From contig NZ_WFLI01000025.1 in the NCBI RefSeq assembly GCF_009208555.1, positions 1 to 64,000 of the forward strand: a stretch of 64,000 nt of DNA, read 5' to 3'. Position numbers and translations under genes: made by a program. Shown piece by piece: positions 38,998-47,471 of the stretch; within the stretch, counting starts at the first letter, position 1; each line of letters begins with the position of its first letter. Below the pieces are notes generated by a model, which saw only the letters and a program-made list of their open reading frames with translations, ran no database searches and was not told where the DNA came from. Source of the DNA: Janthinobacterium violaceinigrum. Its GTDB lineage: Bacteria > Pseudomonadota > Gammaproteobacteria > Burkholderiales > Burkholderiaceae_D.

Positions 38998-39510
38998 TCA
39001 AATCGGCCGGTTGTGGTCACGGTCCACGGCGCGGCGCTGCGGCGCCAGCAGGATCCACGTGACGAGGGGCCACAGGGCCACGGCGACGAAGCTCTCGATG
39101 AAATTGAGCCAGCCGGGGAAGCGCCCGGAGACGATCAGGCGCGTCAGCAATTGCAGCGCCTGCGTCAGCAGCAGCAGCGGCAGCACGTGCAGCGCCTGCG
39201 TCAGGATGGGGAACCACAGCACGCGGCGGTGCATCATGATGGCAAAGTAGGACAGCAGGGTGTAGGCCAGCGCATTCTCGCCCAGCAGGGTCGAATCGTG
39301 CACGTCCATCATCAAGCCCATGAAGAACGCCACGCCGATGCCGACCTTGCGCGGCTGGTGAATGCCCCAGAAGACCAGCACCAGGGCGACGAAATCGGGC
39401 ACGCCGACGAACTGCCCCCATGGCAGCAAATTCAACAGAAAAGCGCACAGCAGGGAAAAGCCGATGAACAGGGGACTGACCGGCAGCAGGATGTAATGCG
39501 GGCGGTTCAT
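38998..39510 (-). CDS. mreD: Rod shape-determining protein MreD
   Basis: A 170-residue membrane protein with five or six hydrophobic helices (FSLLCAFLLNLLPWG, FVALVLVFWGIHQ, GVAFFMGLMMDVHDSTLLGE). The last block is the MreD signature. It works with MreC, MreB and RodA in lateral wall growth. Its ATG overlaps the mreC stop as ATGA, so it is translationally coupled. Longer in-frame sequence upstream is antisense-quality coding for mreC and was rejected. Confidence 0.95.
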   Translation of the reverse strand: MNRPHYILLPVSPLFIGFSLLCAFLLNLLPWGQFVGVPDFVALVLVFWGIHQPRKVGIGVAFFMGLMMDVHDSTLLGENALAYTLLSYFAIMMHRRVLWFPILTQALHVLPLLLLTQALQLLTRLIVSGRFPGWLNFIESFVAVALWPLVTWILLAPQRRAVDRDHNRPI

Positions 39511-40559
39511 CGTGTCGCCTCCTTCGGTGGCACGGCGGCAGGCGCGGGCGCGGGCGCAGGTAGGGTGCCAGCCGGCGCTTTCGCGGCCGGTGCGGCTGCG
39601 CCATTCGCGGCCGGCGCCGGCGCCGCAGCGGCGGCAGGCTCCTTGGCCGGGTCCTTGATCGGCGCCATCTTGCCGGCAATCTTGCGGCCCGTCTTGATAT
39701 CTTCGGCAGGCGGACGTGGTGGTATCTCGGGCGACGTCATCAAAATAAGGAGCTGGGTATTGCGTTCGATGCCGGCCAGCGGCTGGCACACGACGCGGCC
39801 GAACGGACCGTGCGCATTGCGCTCGACCAGGGTCACGCGCGCCACGGCCAGGCCGGCCGGATACAGGCCGTCAAGACCCGAGGTAATGACGATGTCGCCG
39901 ATCTGGATGTCGGCGCTGGGGGCCGTGAAGCGCAGTTCCATGGTGCCGGACTTGCCGCGCCCGATGGCCACGCTGCGCACGCCATTGCGCAGCAGCTGCA
40001 CGGGAATGGCTTGCTCTTCATCGGTCAGCAGGGTCACTTCGGAAGTGAACGGGAACACGCGCGTGACCTGCCCCACCACGCCCAGGTTGTCGATCACGGG
40101 GCGCCCCAGTTCAACGCCGTTCTGGATGCCGCGGTCCAGCACGATCTTGCGCGTGGCCGAATCGCGCGTGTCGTACAGGACTTCGGCCATCAGGGTCTTC
40201 ACGGGCACGCGCTCGCGCGCCTCCATCAGTTTGCGCAAATGGTTGTTTTCAACGATATTGAGCTGCGCCTGCTGCAGGATCTGCGCCGAGGCGATCTGTT
40301 CGTGCTTCAGGTCGCGCACCTGTTTTTCCAGGGCGGACAGCGAAGAAAAGTAGTTGCCGACGCCGAGCGCCACGTCGCGCGGCACCAGGGCCGCCATCTG
40401 CACCGGATACAGCACGGTGCCGACGGCCTGGCGCACGGCCGTCAGCGCGTGCATGCGCGAATCGACCAGCAGCAGGGCGATAGAAATGCCGGCGAACACC
40501 ATCATCTTGACGCGGGCGGAGGCGCCTTGTTTGAAAAGTGGCGGAGGACTGTATTCCAT
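39507..40559 (-). CDS. mreC: Cell shape-determining protein MreC
   Basis: A 350-residue periplasmic scaffold anchored by one N-terminal helix (about 20-38). A coiled coil follows (ALEKQVRDLKHEQ, about 75-115), then two beta domains (about 120-265; VLYDTRDSATRKIVLDRG, LGVVGQVTRVFPFTSEVTLL, GDIVITSGLDGLYPAGL). The C-terminal 70 residues are Ala/Pro low-complexity, longer than in many MreC proteins. ATG 40559 has GGAAG upstream. It is separated from mreB by an intrinsic terminator. Confidence 0.95.
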   Translation of the reverse strand: MEYSPPPLFKQGASARVKMMVFAGISIALLLVDSRMHALTAVRQAVGTVLYPVQMAALVPRDVALGVGNYFSSLSALEKQVRDLKHEQIASAQILQQAQLNIVENNHLRKLMEARERVPVKTLMAEVLYDTRDSATRKIVLDRGIQNGVELGRPVIDNLGVVGQVTRVFPFTSEVTLLTDEEQAIPVQLLRNGVRSVAIGRGKSGTMELRFTAPSADIQIGDIVITSGLDGLYPAGLAVARVTLVERNAHGPFGRVVCQPLAGIERNTQLLILMTSPEIPPRPPAEDIKTGRKIAGKMAPIKDPAKEPAAAAAPAPAANGAAAPAAKAPAGTLPAPAPAPAAVPPKEATR

Positions 40560-40629
40560 GACTTCCAATAATCAGGCCAGGCGCAGTGCGCCAACGTGCA
40601 AGCCCCGGTCAAACGCCGGCGCCAAAACC

Positions 40630-40656
40630 AAAAAAAGGCCGGAATGGTTTCCGGCC
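40630..40656 (-). terminator. Intrinsic terminator between mreB and mreC
   Basis: Read on the minus strand, a GGCCGGAA / TTCCGGCC stem (40637-40656) with a 4-base loop is followed by seven T. It lies 12 bases after the mreB stop and 71 bases before mreC, so most mreB transcripts should stop here. Confidence 0.9.
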
Positions 40657-40667
40657 CTTCTGTCAGA

Positions 40668-41711
40668 TTATTCGTAGGAGAAGATCGAGCCGAGCTTGTC
40701 CATACGTTCCAGTGCCATCCCGGAACCGCGCACCACGCAGGTGAGCGGGTCCTCGGCCACCAGCACCGGCAGGCCGGTTTCCTCCATCAGCAGGCGGTCC
40801 AGGTCGCGCAGCAGTGCGCCGCCGCCCGTCAGCATCATGCCTTTTTCGGCGATGTCGGCGCCCAGTTCCGGCGGCGTCTGTTCCAGCGCGTTTTTCACGG
40901 CCGAGACGATATTGTTCAGCGGGTCCGTCAGCGCTTCGAGGATCTCGTTGCTGGAAATGGTGAACGAACGGGGGATGCCTTCGGACAGATTGCGGCCCTT
41001 GACTTCCATTTCCTTCACTTCGGAACCAGGGAAGGCCGAACCGATGGCTTTCTTGATGGCTTCGGCCGTCTGTTCGCCGATCAGCATGCCGTAGTTGCGG
41101 CGGATGTAGTTGACGATGGCTTCATCGAACTTGTCGCCGCCCACGCGCACGGAACCCTTGTAGACCATGCCGCCCAGCGAGATGATGCCCACTTCGGTGG
41201 TACCGCCGCCGATGTCGACCACCATCGAACCCGTTGCTTCCGACACGGGCAGGCCCGCGCCGATGGCCGCTGCCATCGGTTCTTCGATCAGGTACACCTG
41301 CGAGGCGCCGGCGCCCAGCGCCGATTCGCGGATCGCGCGACGTTCTACTTGGGTCGAACCGCAAGGCACGCAGATGATGATGCGCGGCGATGGACGGAAG
41401 AATTTCGAGTCGTGCACCATGCGGATGAATTGCTTGAGCATCTGCTCGGTCACGGTGAAGTCGGCGATCACGCCATCTTTCATCGGACGAATCGCTTCGA
41501 TATTGCCCGGCACCTTGCCCAGCATCTGCTTGGCTTCCTTGCCGACTGCCTGAATGGTCTTCTTGCCATTCGGACCGCCTTCCTGGCGGATGGCGACGAC
41601 CGATGGTTCGTCCAGGACGATACCGAGGCCGCGCACATAAATAAGGGTGTTGGCCGTGCCCAAGTCAATGGCCAGATCGGTGGAGATATACCTGCGTAAA
41701 AAACCAAACAT
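40668..41711 (-). CDS. mreB: Rod shape-determining protein MreB
   Basis: A 347-residue actin-like ATPase that forms membrane filaments and guides the elongation machinery. The start MFGFLRRYISTDLAIDLGTA is the family N-terminus, with phosphate-1 motif DLAIDLGTANTLIY, phosphate-2 VVDIGGGTTEVGI and adenosine motif LTGGGALLRDLDRL. In-frame sequence above ATG 41711 is not MreB-like. It is the first gene of the mre cluster, divergent from gatC, and is set apart from mreC by a terminator. Confidence 0.98.
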   Translation of the reverse strand: MFGFLRRYISTDLAIDLGTANTLIYVRGLGIVLDEPSVVAIRQEGGPNGKKTIQAVGKEAKQMLGKVPGNIEAIRPMKDGVIADFTVTEQMLKQFIRMVHDSKFFRPSPRIIICVPCGSTQVERRAIRESALGAGASQVYLIEEPMAAAIGAGLPVSEATGSMVVDIGGGTTEVGIISLGGMVYKGSVRVGGDKFDEAIVNYIRRNYGMLIGEQTAEAIKKAIGSAFPGSEVKEMEVKGRNLSEGIPRSFTISSNEILEALTDPLNNIVSAVKNALEQTPPELGADIAEKGMMLTGGGALLRDLDRLLMEETGLPVLVAEDPLTCVVRGSGMALERMDKLGSIFSYE

Positions 41712-42061
41712 GAGTGTCCTGTAGCGCATCGAGCTGCGCAAAAGCTGTTTATGGGGAGTTTCAAAGCGGGCGCTTTCAGGCACCCTGAAAATCCAAAAGG
41801 CGATTTTTCCGGGTTTCGCTTGGCGCTTGCGCAATCTTTTCTATGCTGCGGCAGCAGTCCATCAGCGCCGGCAACGCATTAACCCGCCATTCTACCTTAT
41901 AATTTGAATGCGATTTGCTCAAAAACCATGGAAAAGTGCGACTCTTGCAGCCGCGAGTTACGCGGCATTCCTCGGCTTTTGTGAGCAAAAGAGCAGTAAA
42001 TACCCGCGTTTTATCAAAACGCCAACTTAATACTAATGCGCGGCACTCCGCGCCATTCGCC
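41712..42061. other. Divergent intergenic region mreB / gatC
   Basis: There are 350 bases with no supported gene. TATAAT at 41898-41903 is a good -10 for gatC, about 160 bases before its start, though the -35 is weak. The mreB promoter is not obvious. Short frames on both strands here have no family-like sequence. Confidence 0.55.
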
Positions 42062-42364
42062 ATGTCCCTGACACTATCCGACGTAAAACGCATCGCCCAT
42101 CTGGCGCAACTTGAAATGGCCGACGACCAGGCCGTCACGTCTTTGGCCCAATTGAACAAGATTTTTGCACTGGCCGAACAAATGCAAGCCGTCAATACCG
42201 ATGGCGTGGCCCCCCTGAGCCACCCGCTGGCCGCCCACATGGACAATATCGCGCTGCGCCTGCGCGAGGACATCGCCACCGAGCAGAATCGCCGCGACGC
42301 CTACCAGGCCGTGGCGCCGAAAGTCCAGGATGGCCTGTATCTCGTCCCTAAAGTGATCGAGTAA
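42062..42364 (+). CDS. gatC: Asp-tRNA(Asn)/Glu-tRNA(Gln) amidotransferase subunit C
   Basis: A 100-residue small subunit that stabilises the GatCAB complex, which converts mischarged Glu-tRNAGln and Asp-tRNAAsn. It has the typical LTLSDVKRIAHLAQLEM start and the C-terminal FYLVPKVIE-like end (DGLYLVPKVIE). ATG 42062 was chosen because the family starts here. It is followed by an ERIC-like repeat before gatA. Confidence 0.96.
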   Translation: MSLTLSDVKRIAHLAQLEMADDQAVTSLAQLNKIFALAEQMQAVNTDGVAPLSHPLAAHMDNIALRLREDIATEQNRRDAYQAVAPKVQDGLYLVPKVIE

Positions 42365-42366
42365 CT

Positions 42367-42486
42367 GGCACCTGACATAAGCTGCTGCGCGTCGCGATTT
42401 GCGGCCTCCGATGCTCACTGTGCTCAAGCACAGCTCCGCTTCTCGGCCACAACTCACTTCCGCTCGCTACGCTTCTGTCAGGCGCT
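42367..42486. repeat. ERIC-like imperfect palindromic element between gatC and gatA
   Basis: This is a 120-base element with inverted ends, GGCACCTGACATAAGC (42367-42382) and GCTTCTGTCAGGCGCT (42471-42486), matching at 13 of 16 positions. It has a central hairpin CTGTGCT-CA-AGCACAG (42418-42433). The arms between are also partly complementary, so the whole can fold as one long hairpin, as ERIC elements do. A shorter relative lies at 34706-34767. It carries no reading frame of note. Confidence 0.75.
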
Positions 42487-42542
42487 AGAACGGCGCAGTG
42501 CACAAAAAACAACCCTGCCGAATAGATAAAAATAGAAACGCC

Positions 42543-44027
42543 ATGCATACAAAATCCATCAAACAGCTGTCCACGCTTTTGCAGAACAAGGAAATTTCCG
42601 CCGTTGCACTGGCGACGCATTTCCTCGACCGCATCGAAGCGGACACCTCGAACGCCTTCCTGCACGTCGACCGTGCCCTGACCCTGGCGCAAGCGGCCGA
42701 AGCCGATGCCCGCATCGCGGCCGGCACGGCCACGCCATTGACGGGCGTGCCGATCGCGCACAAGGACCTGTTCGTGACGAAAGGCTGGCGTACCACGGCC
42801 GGCTCGAAAATGCTGGCCAACTACGCCAGCCCGTTTGACGCCACCGTGGTGGAAAAATTCCAGGCGGCCGGCATGGTCACCCTGGGCAAGGTCAACTGCG
42901 ATGAATTCGCCATGGGTTCCGGCAACGAGAACTCGGCCTTCGGCGCCGTGCAGAATCCGTGGGACAAAGCCGCCGTGCCAGGCGGCTCGTCCGGCGGTTC
43001 GGCCGCCGCCGTGGCGGCCGGCCTGACGCCGGCGGCCACCGGCACCGACACGGGCGGCTCGATCCGCCAGCCGGCCGCCTTCTGCGGCATCACCGGCATC
43101 AAGCCTACCTATGGCCGCGTCTCGCGCTTCGGCATGATCGCCTTTGCCTCGTCGCTGGACCAGGGCGGCCCGATGGCCCGCTCGGCCGAAGACTGCGCCC
43201 TGCTCTTGAGCGCCATGGCCGGCTTCGACGAGCGCGACTCCACCAGCCTGTCGCCGGAACAGGGCGGCGTGGCGGAAGATTTTTCGCGTGAACTGGGCCA
43301 GCCGCTGACGGGCCTGCGCATCGGCGTGCCGCGCGAGTATTTCGGCGAAGGCCTGGCCAAGGATGTGGAAGCGGCCGTGCGCGGCGCGCTGGCGCAGTAT
43401 GAAAAGCTGGGCGCCACCCTGGTCGACATCTCGCTGCCGAACACCGCCCTGTCGATTCCCGCCTACTACATGATCGCGCCGGCCGAAGCGTCGTCGAACC
43501 TGTCGCGCTACGACGGCGTGCGCTACGGCCACCGCGCGGCCGAGTACAAGGACTTGCAGGACATGTACAAGAAATCGCGCGCCGAAGGCTTCGGCCCTGA
43601 AGTACAGCGCCGCATCATGGTCGGCACCTATGTGCTGTGCCACGGCTACTACGACGCCTACTATCTGAAGGCGCAAAAGATCCGCCGCCTGATCGCGCAG
43701 GATTTCGACGCCGTCCTGAATGGCCCGAACGCCGTCTGCGACGTCATCATGGGCCCCGTCGCGCCAACCGTCGCCTGGGACCTGGGCGACAAGACGGACG
43801 ACCCGGTGGCAAACTACCTGGCCGACATCTACACCCTGTCGACCAGCCTGGCCGGCCTGCCCGGCATGTCGATCCCTTGCGGTTTCGGCGAAGGCGAGAA
43901 AAACGGCAAGCGTCCCGTCGGCCTGCAAATCATCGGCAATTACTTTGGCGAAGCCAAATTGCTGAACGTGGCCCACCAGTTCCAGCAAGTGACGGACTGG
44001 CATACGCGCAGCCCTGCCGGCGTTTAA
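42543..44027 (+). CDS. gatA: Asp-tRNA(Asn)/Glu-tRNA(Gln) amidotransferase subunit A
   Basis: A 494-residue amidase that releases ammonia from glutamine for the tRNA-bound Glu or Asp. The Ser-cisSer-Lys triad sits in the signature: Lys in PIAHKDLFVTKG, then GGSSGGSAAAVAAGL and TGTDTGGSIRQPAAF. ATG 42543 gives the family N-terminus (HTKSIKQLSTLL). It lies between gatC and gatB; the tRNA-binding subunit GatB follows after 63 bases. Confidence 0.97.
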   Translation: MHTKSIKQLSTLLQNKEISAVALATHFLDRIEADTSNAFLHVDRALTLAQAAEADARIAAGTATPLTGVPIAHKDLFVTKGWRTTAGSKMLANYASPFDATVVEKFQAAGMVTLGKVNCDEFAMGSGNENSAFGAVQNPWDKAAVPGGSSGGSAAAVAAGLTPAATGTDTGGSIRQPAAFCGITGIKPTYGRVSRFGMIAFASSLDQGGPMARSAEDCALLLSAMAGFDERDSTSLSPEQGGVAEDFSRELGQPLTGLRIGVPREYFGEGLAKDVEAAVRGALAQYEKLGATLVDISLPNTALSIPAYYMIAPAEASSNLSRYDGVRYGHRAAEYKDLQDMYKKSRAEGFGPEVQRRIMVGTYVLCHGYYDAYYLKAQKIRRLIAQDFDAVLNGPNAVCDVIMGPVAPTVAWDLGDKTDDPVANYLADIYTLSTSLAGLPGMSIPCGFGEGEKNGKRPVGLQIIGNYFGEAKLLNVAHQFQQVTDWHTRSPAGV

Positions 44028-44090
44028 GAGCAGACCAAGAACAGATTTGCGCCGCGGCTAGCGGCGCCACCAAAAATAAGCGAGAACACT

Positions 44091-45551
44091 ATGCAATGGG
44101 AAGTCGTCATCGGTCTTGAGAACCACGTGCAGCTCACGACCGAATCCAAAATTTTCAGCGGTTCGCCGATCAAGTACGGCGCCGACGCCAACACGCAGGC
44201 CAGCCCCGTCGACCTGGCCCTGCCAGGCGTGCTGCCCGTGATGAACAAGCAGGCCGTCGACCGTGCGATCCGCTTCGGCCTGGCCGTGGGCGCCACCGTC
44301 GCGCCGCACTCGGTCTTCGCGCGCAAAAACTATTTTTATCCGGACTCGCCCAAGGGCTACCAGATCAGCCAGTTCGAGGACCCCGTCGTCATCGGCGGCG
44401 CCCTGACCTTCGGCTATGAAAAGGATGGCGAATTCGTCACCAAGACCGTCAACCTGACGCGCGCCCACCTGGAAGAAGACGCCGGCAAGTCGCTGCACGA
44501 AGACTACGCCGGCATGAGCGGCATCGACTTGAACCGCGCCGGCACGCCGCTGCTGGAAATCGTCTCGGAACCGGAAATCCGCAGCGCCGCCGAAGCCGTG
44601 GCCTACGCCAAGGCCCTGCACTCGCTGGTCATGTGGCTGGGCGTTTGCGACGGCAACATGCAGGAAGGCTCGTTCCGCTGCGACGTCAACGTTTCCGTGC
44701 GCCCCGTCGGCCAGAAGGAATTCGGCACGCGCTGCGAGATCAAGAACCTGAACTCGTTCCGCTTCATCGAGGAAGCCGTGCACGTGGAAGTGCGCCGCCA
44801 GATCGAACTGATCGAAGACGGCGGCAAGGTCGTGCAAGCGACGCGTTTGTACGATCCGGACCGCAAGGAAACGCGCGAAATGCGCAGCAAGGAAGACGCG
44901 CAGGACTACCGCTACTTCCCGGACCCGGACCTGCCGCCGCTGGTCATCTCGCAAGCGTGGATCGATACGGTCAAGGCTTCGATGCCGGAACTGCCGGCCG
45001 CCATGCGCGCCCGCTTCATCAGCGAATACGCGCTGCCGGAATACGATGCGCTGGTGCTGACGCAATCGAAAGCCATGGCCACCTATTTCGTCGCCGTGGT
45101 CGACAAGGCTGGCAAGGAAAACGCCAAGGCCGCCGCCAACTGGCTGATGGGCGACGTATCGTCGACCCTGAATCGCGAAGGCGTGGACCTGGACGAGGCG
45201 CCCGTCTCCGCCGCGCAGCTGGCCGCCATGCTCAAGCGCATCGCCGACGGCACGATCTCGAACAAGGCGGCAAAGGAAGTCTTTATTGGCATGTGGGAAG
45301 CCAAGTCCAGCGACGAGAACCTGGTCGACACCATCATCGACGCCAAGGATCTGCGACAAATCTCGGACACGGGCGCGCTGGAAGCCATCGTCGATGCCGT
45401 GCTGGCGGCCAACGCCAAGTCGGTGGAACAGTACCGCGCCGGCAAGGAAGCGGCCATCAACGCGCTGATCGGCCAGTCCATGAAAGCGTCGAAAGGCAAG
45501 GCTGATCCAGCCCAGCTGACGGAGCTGCTGAAGGCCAAGCTGGCGGGATAA
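44091..45551 (+). CDS. gatB: Asp-tRNA(Asn)/Glu-tRNA(Gln) amidotransferase subunit B
   Basis: A 486-residue kinase-like and tRNA-binding subunit. It starts MQWEVVIGLENHVQL, the family N-terminus, with the cradle-domain markers SKIFSGSPIKYG, ARKNYFYPDSPKGYQISQ and GSFRCDVNVSVRP, and ends in the YqeY-like helical tail (about 350-486) that holds the tRNA. With GatC and GatA it shows this organism charges Gln- and/or Asn-tRNA indirectly. A strong terminator follows. Confidence 0.97.
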   Translation: MQWEVVIGLENHVQLTTESKIFSGSPIKYGADANTQASPVDLALPGVLPVMNKQAVDRAIRFGLAVGATVAPHSVFARKNYFYPDSPKGYQISQFEDPVVIGGALTFGYEKDGEFVTKTVNLTRAHLEEDAGKSLHEDYAGMSGIDLNRAGTPLLEIVSEPEIRSAAEAVAYAKALHSLVMWLGVCDGNMQEGSFRCDVNVSVRPVGQKEFGTRCEIKNLNSFRFIEEAVHVEVRRQIELIEDGGKVVQATRLYDPDRKETREMRSKEDAQDYRYFPDPDLPPLVISQAWIDTVKASMPELPAAMRARFISEYALPEYDALVLTQSKAMATYFVAVVDKAGKENAKAAANWLMGDVSSTLNREGVDLDEAPVSAAQLAAMLKRIADGTISNKAAKEVFIGMWEAKSSDENLVDTIIDAKDLRQISDTGALEAIVDAVLAANAKSVEQYRAGKEAAINALIGQSMKASKGKADPAQLTELLKAKLAG

Positions 45552-45570
45552 TTTTCCTCCGTACGCCCCC

Positions 45571-45599
45571 AAAAAAAGACGCTGCGGCGTCTTTTTTTT
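45571..45599 (+). terminator. Intrinsic terminator after gatB
   Basis: The stem AGACGC / GCGTCT (45577-45592) is extended by pairing of seven A with seven T, and a T-run follows. It closes the gatCAB unit. Confidence 0.92.
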
Positions 45600-45685
45600 C
45601 GCCTGTCCGGCCCTTTTCTAAACAAGCTTGTCTATATTTTCCAGCATGCCTGACAGGCGCTTATGCAACATTGAAAATTAAAGTA

Positions 45686-45702
45686 TACATTTTTGTCTAC
45701 AA
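45686..45702 (+). promoter_or_regulatory. Possible BlaI-type operator before the BlaI-like gene
   Basis: TACA at 45686-45689 and the dyad TTGTCTACAA at 45693-45702 stand in an AT-rich stretch 45 bases before the repressor gene. BlaI/MecI operators are TACA/TGTA dyads, so this is a fair candidate for self-regulation, but the match is partial. Confidence 0.35.
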
Positions 45703-45746
45703 CGATTATTCTAGCCTTATTGAATTTCAGGCAAGAGGAAAACAGC

Positions 45747-46130
45747 ATGGGCAAGACGCACGACATCCCGAAACCGACGGCAGCCGAACTCGATCTGCTG
45801 CAGGCACTGTGGCCGCTGGGCGCCGCCACGGCCAAGCAGGTGCACGAAGCGATGGCGCTGGCCAAGCCGGCCATCACCTACGGCACCGTGCTGCGCCTGA
45901 TGCAGATCATGCATGGCAAGGGTTTGCTGATCCGCGACGAAAGCCAGCGTTCGCACGTGTATGCGCCGGCGCAGGCGCAGGACAGCCTGCAGACGAACCT
46001 GCTCAAGGAATTGATGCAGAAAGCCTTTGCCGGTTCGGCCAAGGCGCTGGTGCTGGCGGCCCTGCGCACGGGCGTGTCGCGCGCCGAACGCGCAGAGATC
46101 GAAAAAATGCTCAAGGACGATCAATCATGA
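45747..46130 (+). CDS. BlaI/MecI/CopY family transcriptional repressor
   Basis: A 127-residue penicillinase-repressor-type winged-helix protein (PF03965): PTAAELDLLQALWPLGAATA, AITYGTVLRLMQIMHGKGLL with the recognition helix, then the dimerisation helices. ATG 45747 follows AAGAGGAA. In related systems such a repressor is cleaved or inactivated through a membrane M56 peptidase. Here exactly such a peptidase gene follows, overlapping as ATGA. No beta-lactamase gene is next to it, so the target regulon is open. Confidence 0.93.
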   Translation: MGKTHDIPKPTAAELDLLQALWPLGAATAKQVHEAMALAKPAITYGTVLRLMQIMHGKGLLIRDESQRSHVYAPAQAQDSLQTNLLKELMQKAFAGSAKALVLAALRTGVSRAERAEIEKMLKDDQS

Positions 46131-47374
46131 GCGCCTTCGTGCCGGCCCTGGGCTGGACCCTGCTGCACTTCCTGTGGCAAGGCTTACTGATCGGCTGCGC
46201 CACGGCGCTGGCGCGGGCCGCCCTGCGCAATGCGCGTCCCGAGGCGCGCTATGCCGTCGGCTGCGGCGCCCTGCTGGCCTGCCTGGCTTGGCCGGCGGCG
46301 GGCTTGTATCTGCGCCTGGCCGGCGGCGATGCCGCGGGCGTCCTGTTCTCCAGCACCTTGCTGCCGGCCGCCCTGCTGGCGCCCGACAGCCTGCCCGACT
46401 TGGACCTGCTGCTGCGCGCCATCGTCGGCGTGTGGGCGCTGTGCGCCGCCCTGCTGGCCCTGCGCATGGCGCTGGGCATGCTGTGGATAGCACGCAGCGC
46501 CCGCAAAGACGAGGCCACGCACGCCCTCTGGCAAACGCGCTTGTCCGGCATGGCGCAAGACGCCGGCGTGACGCGGCCCGTGCGCCTGCGCGTGCTCGAC
46601 GGCATTGCCAGCCCCCTCACGGCCGGCATCTGGCGCCCCATGGTGCTGGTACCGGCGGCGCTGATCACCGGCATGCCGCCGCACCTGCTTGACGCGCTGC
46701 TGGCGCATGAACTGGCGCACATCCGGCGCCACGATTATCTGCTCAACCTGCTGCAAAACGCCATCGAGGCGCTGCTGTTCTTCCACCCGGCCGTCTGGTG
46801 GATTTCACGCGGCGTGCGCCTCGAACGCGAACACATTGCAGATGATTTCGCAGCAAGACAACTGGGCGAACCGCGGCGTCTGGCTCTTGCACTCTCGGAA
46901 CTGGAACGTCTCCAGTTCTCAACCCACCACCTGGCCCAGGCGGCCAACGGAGGAGATCTTATGTCACGTATCACACGACTGCTGCGCCCTGCACCACAAA
47001 CCCTGAACTGGAAAGCGGCCATACCGCTGCTGGCACTGGCCGGCGCCTGCCTCGGCATCTACGGTCAGGCCGTCGCCGCCGACAGCGCACCCGTGCTGGA
47101 GCGCCGCCCCGTCGTCGACTTTGGCGTCTGCGGCAAACCGGCCTACCCGCCCGCATCGCTGCAGGCGAAGGACGAGGGCACGGTCACCATGTCCTTCGAT
47201 GTCGATGCCACCGGCAAGGTCCACGGGTCGAGCGTGGTCAAAAGCAGCGGCCATCCGGCCCTCGACGAGGCGGCGCGCAGCGGCATCGCCAAGTGCACGT
47301 TCAAGCCGGCCCTCGCTGGCGGCAAGCCAGTCAGTGCCAGCGTCAAGGTGCAATACGTCTGGCGCCTGAACTAA
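46127..47374 (+). CDS. M56 (BlaR1-like) membrane metallopeptidase with C-terminal TonB domain
   Basis: A 415-residue membrane protein. There are about three transmembrane helices in the first 125 residues, then the M56 peptidase domain with HELAH (His194, Glu195, His198) in LLAHELAHIRRHDYLLN, the EREHIADDFA block and another transmembrane helix near 290-310. The periplasmic C-terminus (about 325-415) is a TonB/energy-transducer-type domain (KPAYPPASLQAKDEGTVTMS, HPALDEAARSGIAKCTFKPA) and not the penicillin-binding sensor of BlaR1. Its ATG overlaps the BlaI-like gene. It should cleave or signal to that repressor; what it senses is unknown. Confidence 0.9.
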   Translation: MSAFVPALGWTLLHFLWQGLLIGCATALARAALRNARPEARYAVGCGALLACLAWPAAGLYLRLAGGDAAGVLFSSTLLPAALLAPDSLPDLDLLLRAIVGVWALCAALLALRMALGMLWIARSARKDEATHALWQTRLSGMAQDAGVTRPVRLRVLDGIASPLTAGIWRPMVLVPAALITGMPPHLLDALLAHELAHIRRHDYLLNLLQNAIEALLFFHPAVWWISRGVRLEREHIADDFAARQLGEPRRLALALSELERLQFSTHHLAQAANGGDLMSRITRLLRPAPQTLNWKAAIPLLALAGACLGIYGQAVAADSAPVLERRPVVDFGVCGKPAYPPASLQAKDEGTVTMSFDVDATGKVHGSSVVKSSGHPALDEAARSGIAKCTFKPALAGGKPVSASVKVQYVWRLN

Positions 47375-47471
47375 TGCAGTAGCGGCGGCATCGCGGCGAC
47401 ATTGTTGCAGCGCTGCCGCCGCCCGCTTGCGGGTATGATCATGGATTCTTCCACGCACCTGTGAATACGCC

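Noticed and set aside
36904..40353. Plus-strand open frame of over 1100 codons opposite rodA, mrdA, mreD and mreC
   Set aside because: The minus-strand genes have complete family motifs and coupled starts; the plus frame is compositionally odd and unlike any family.
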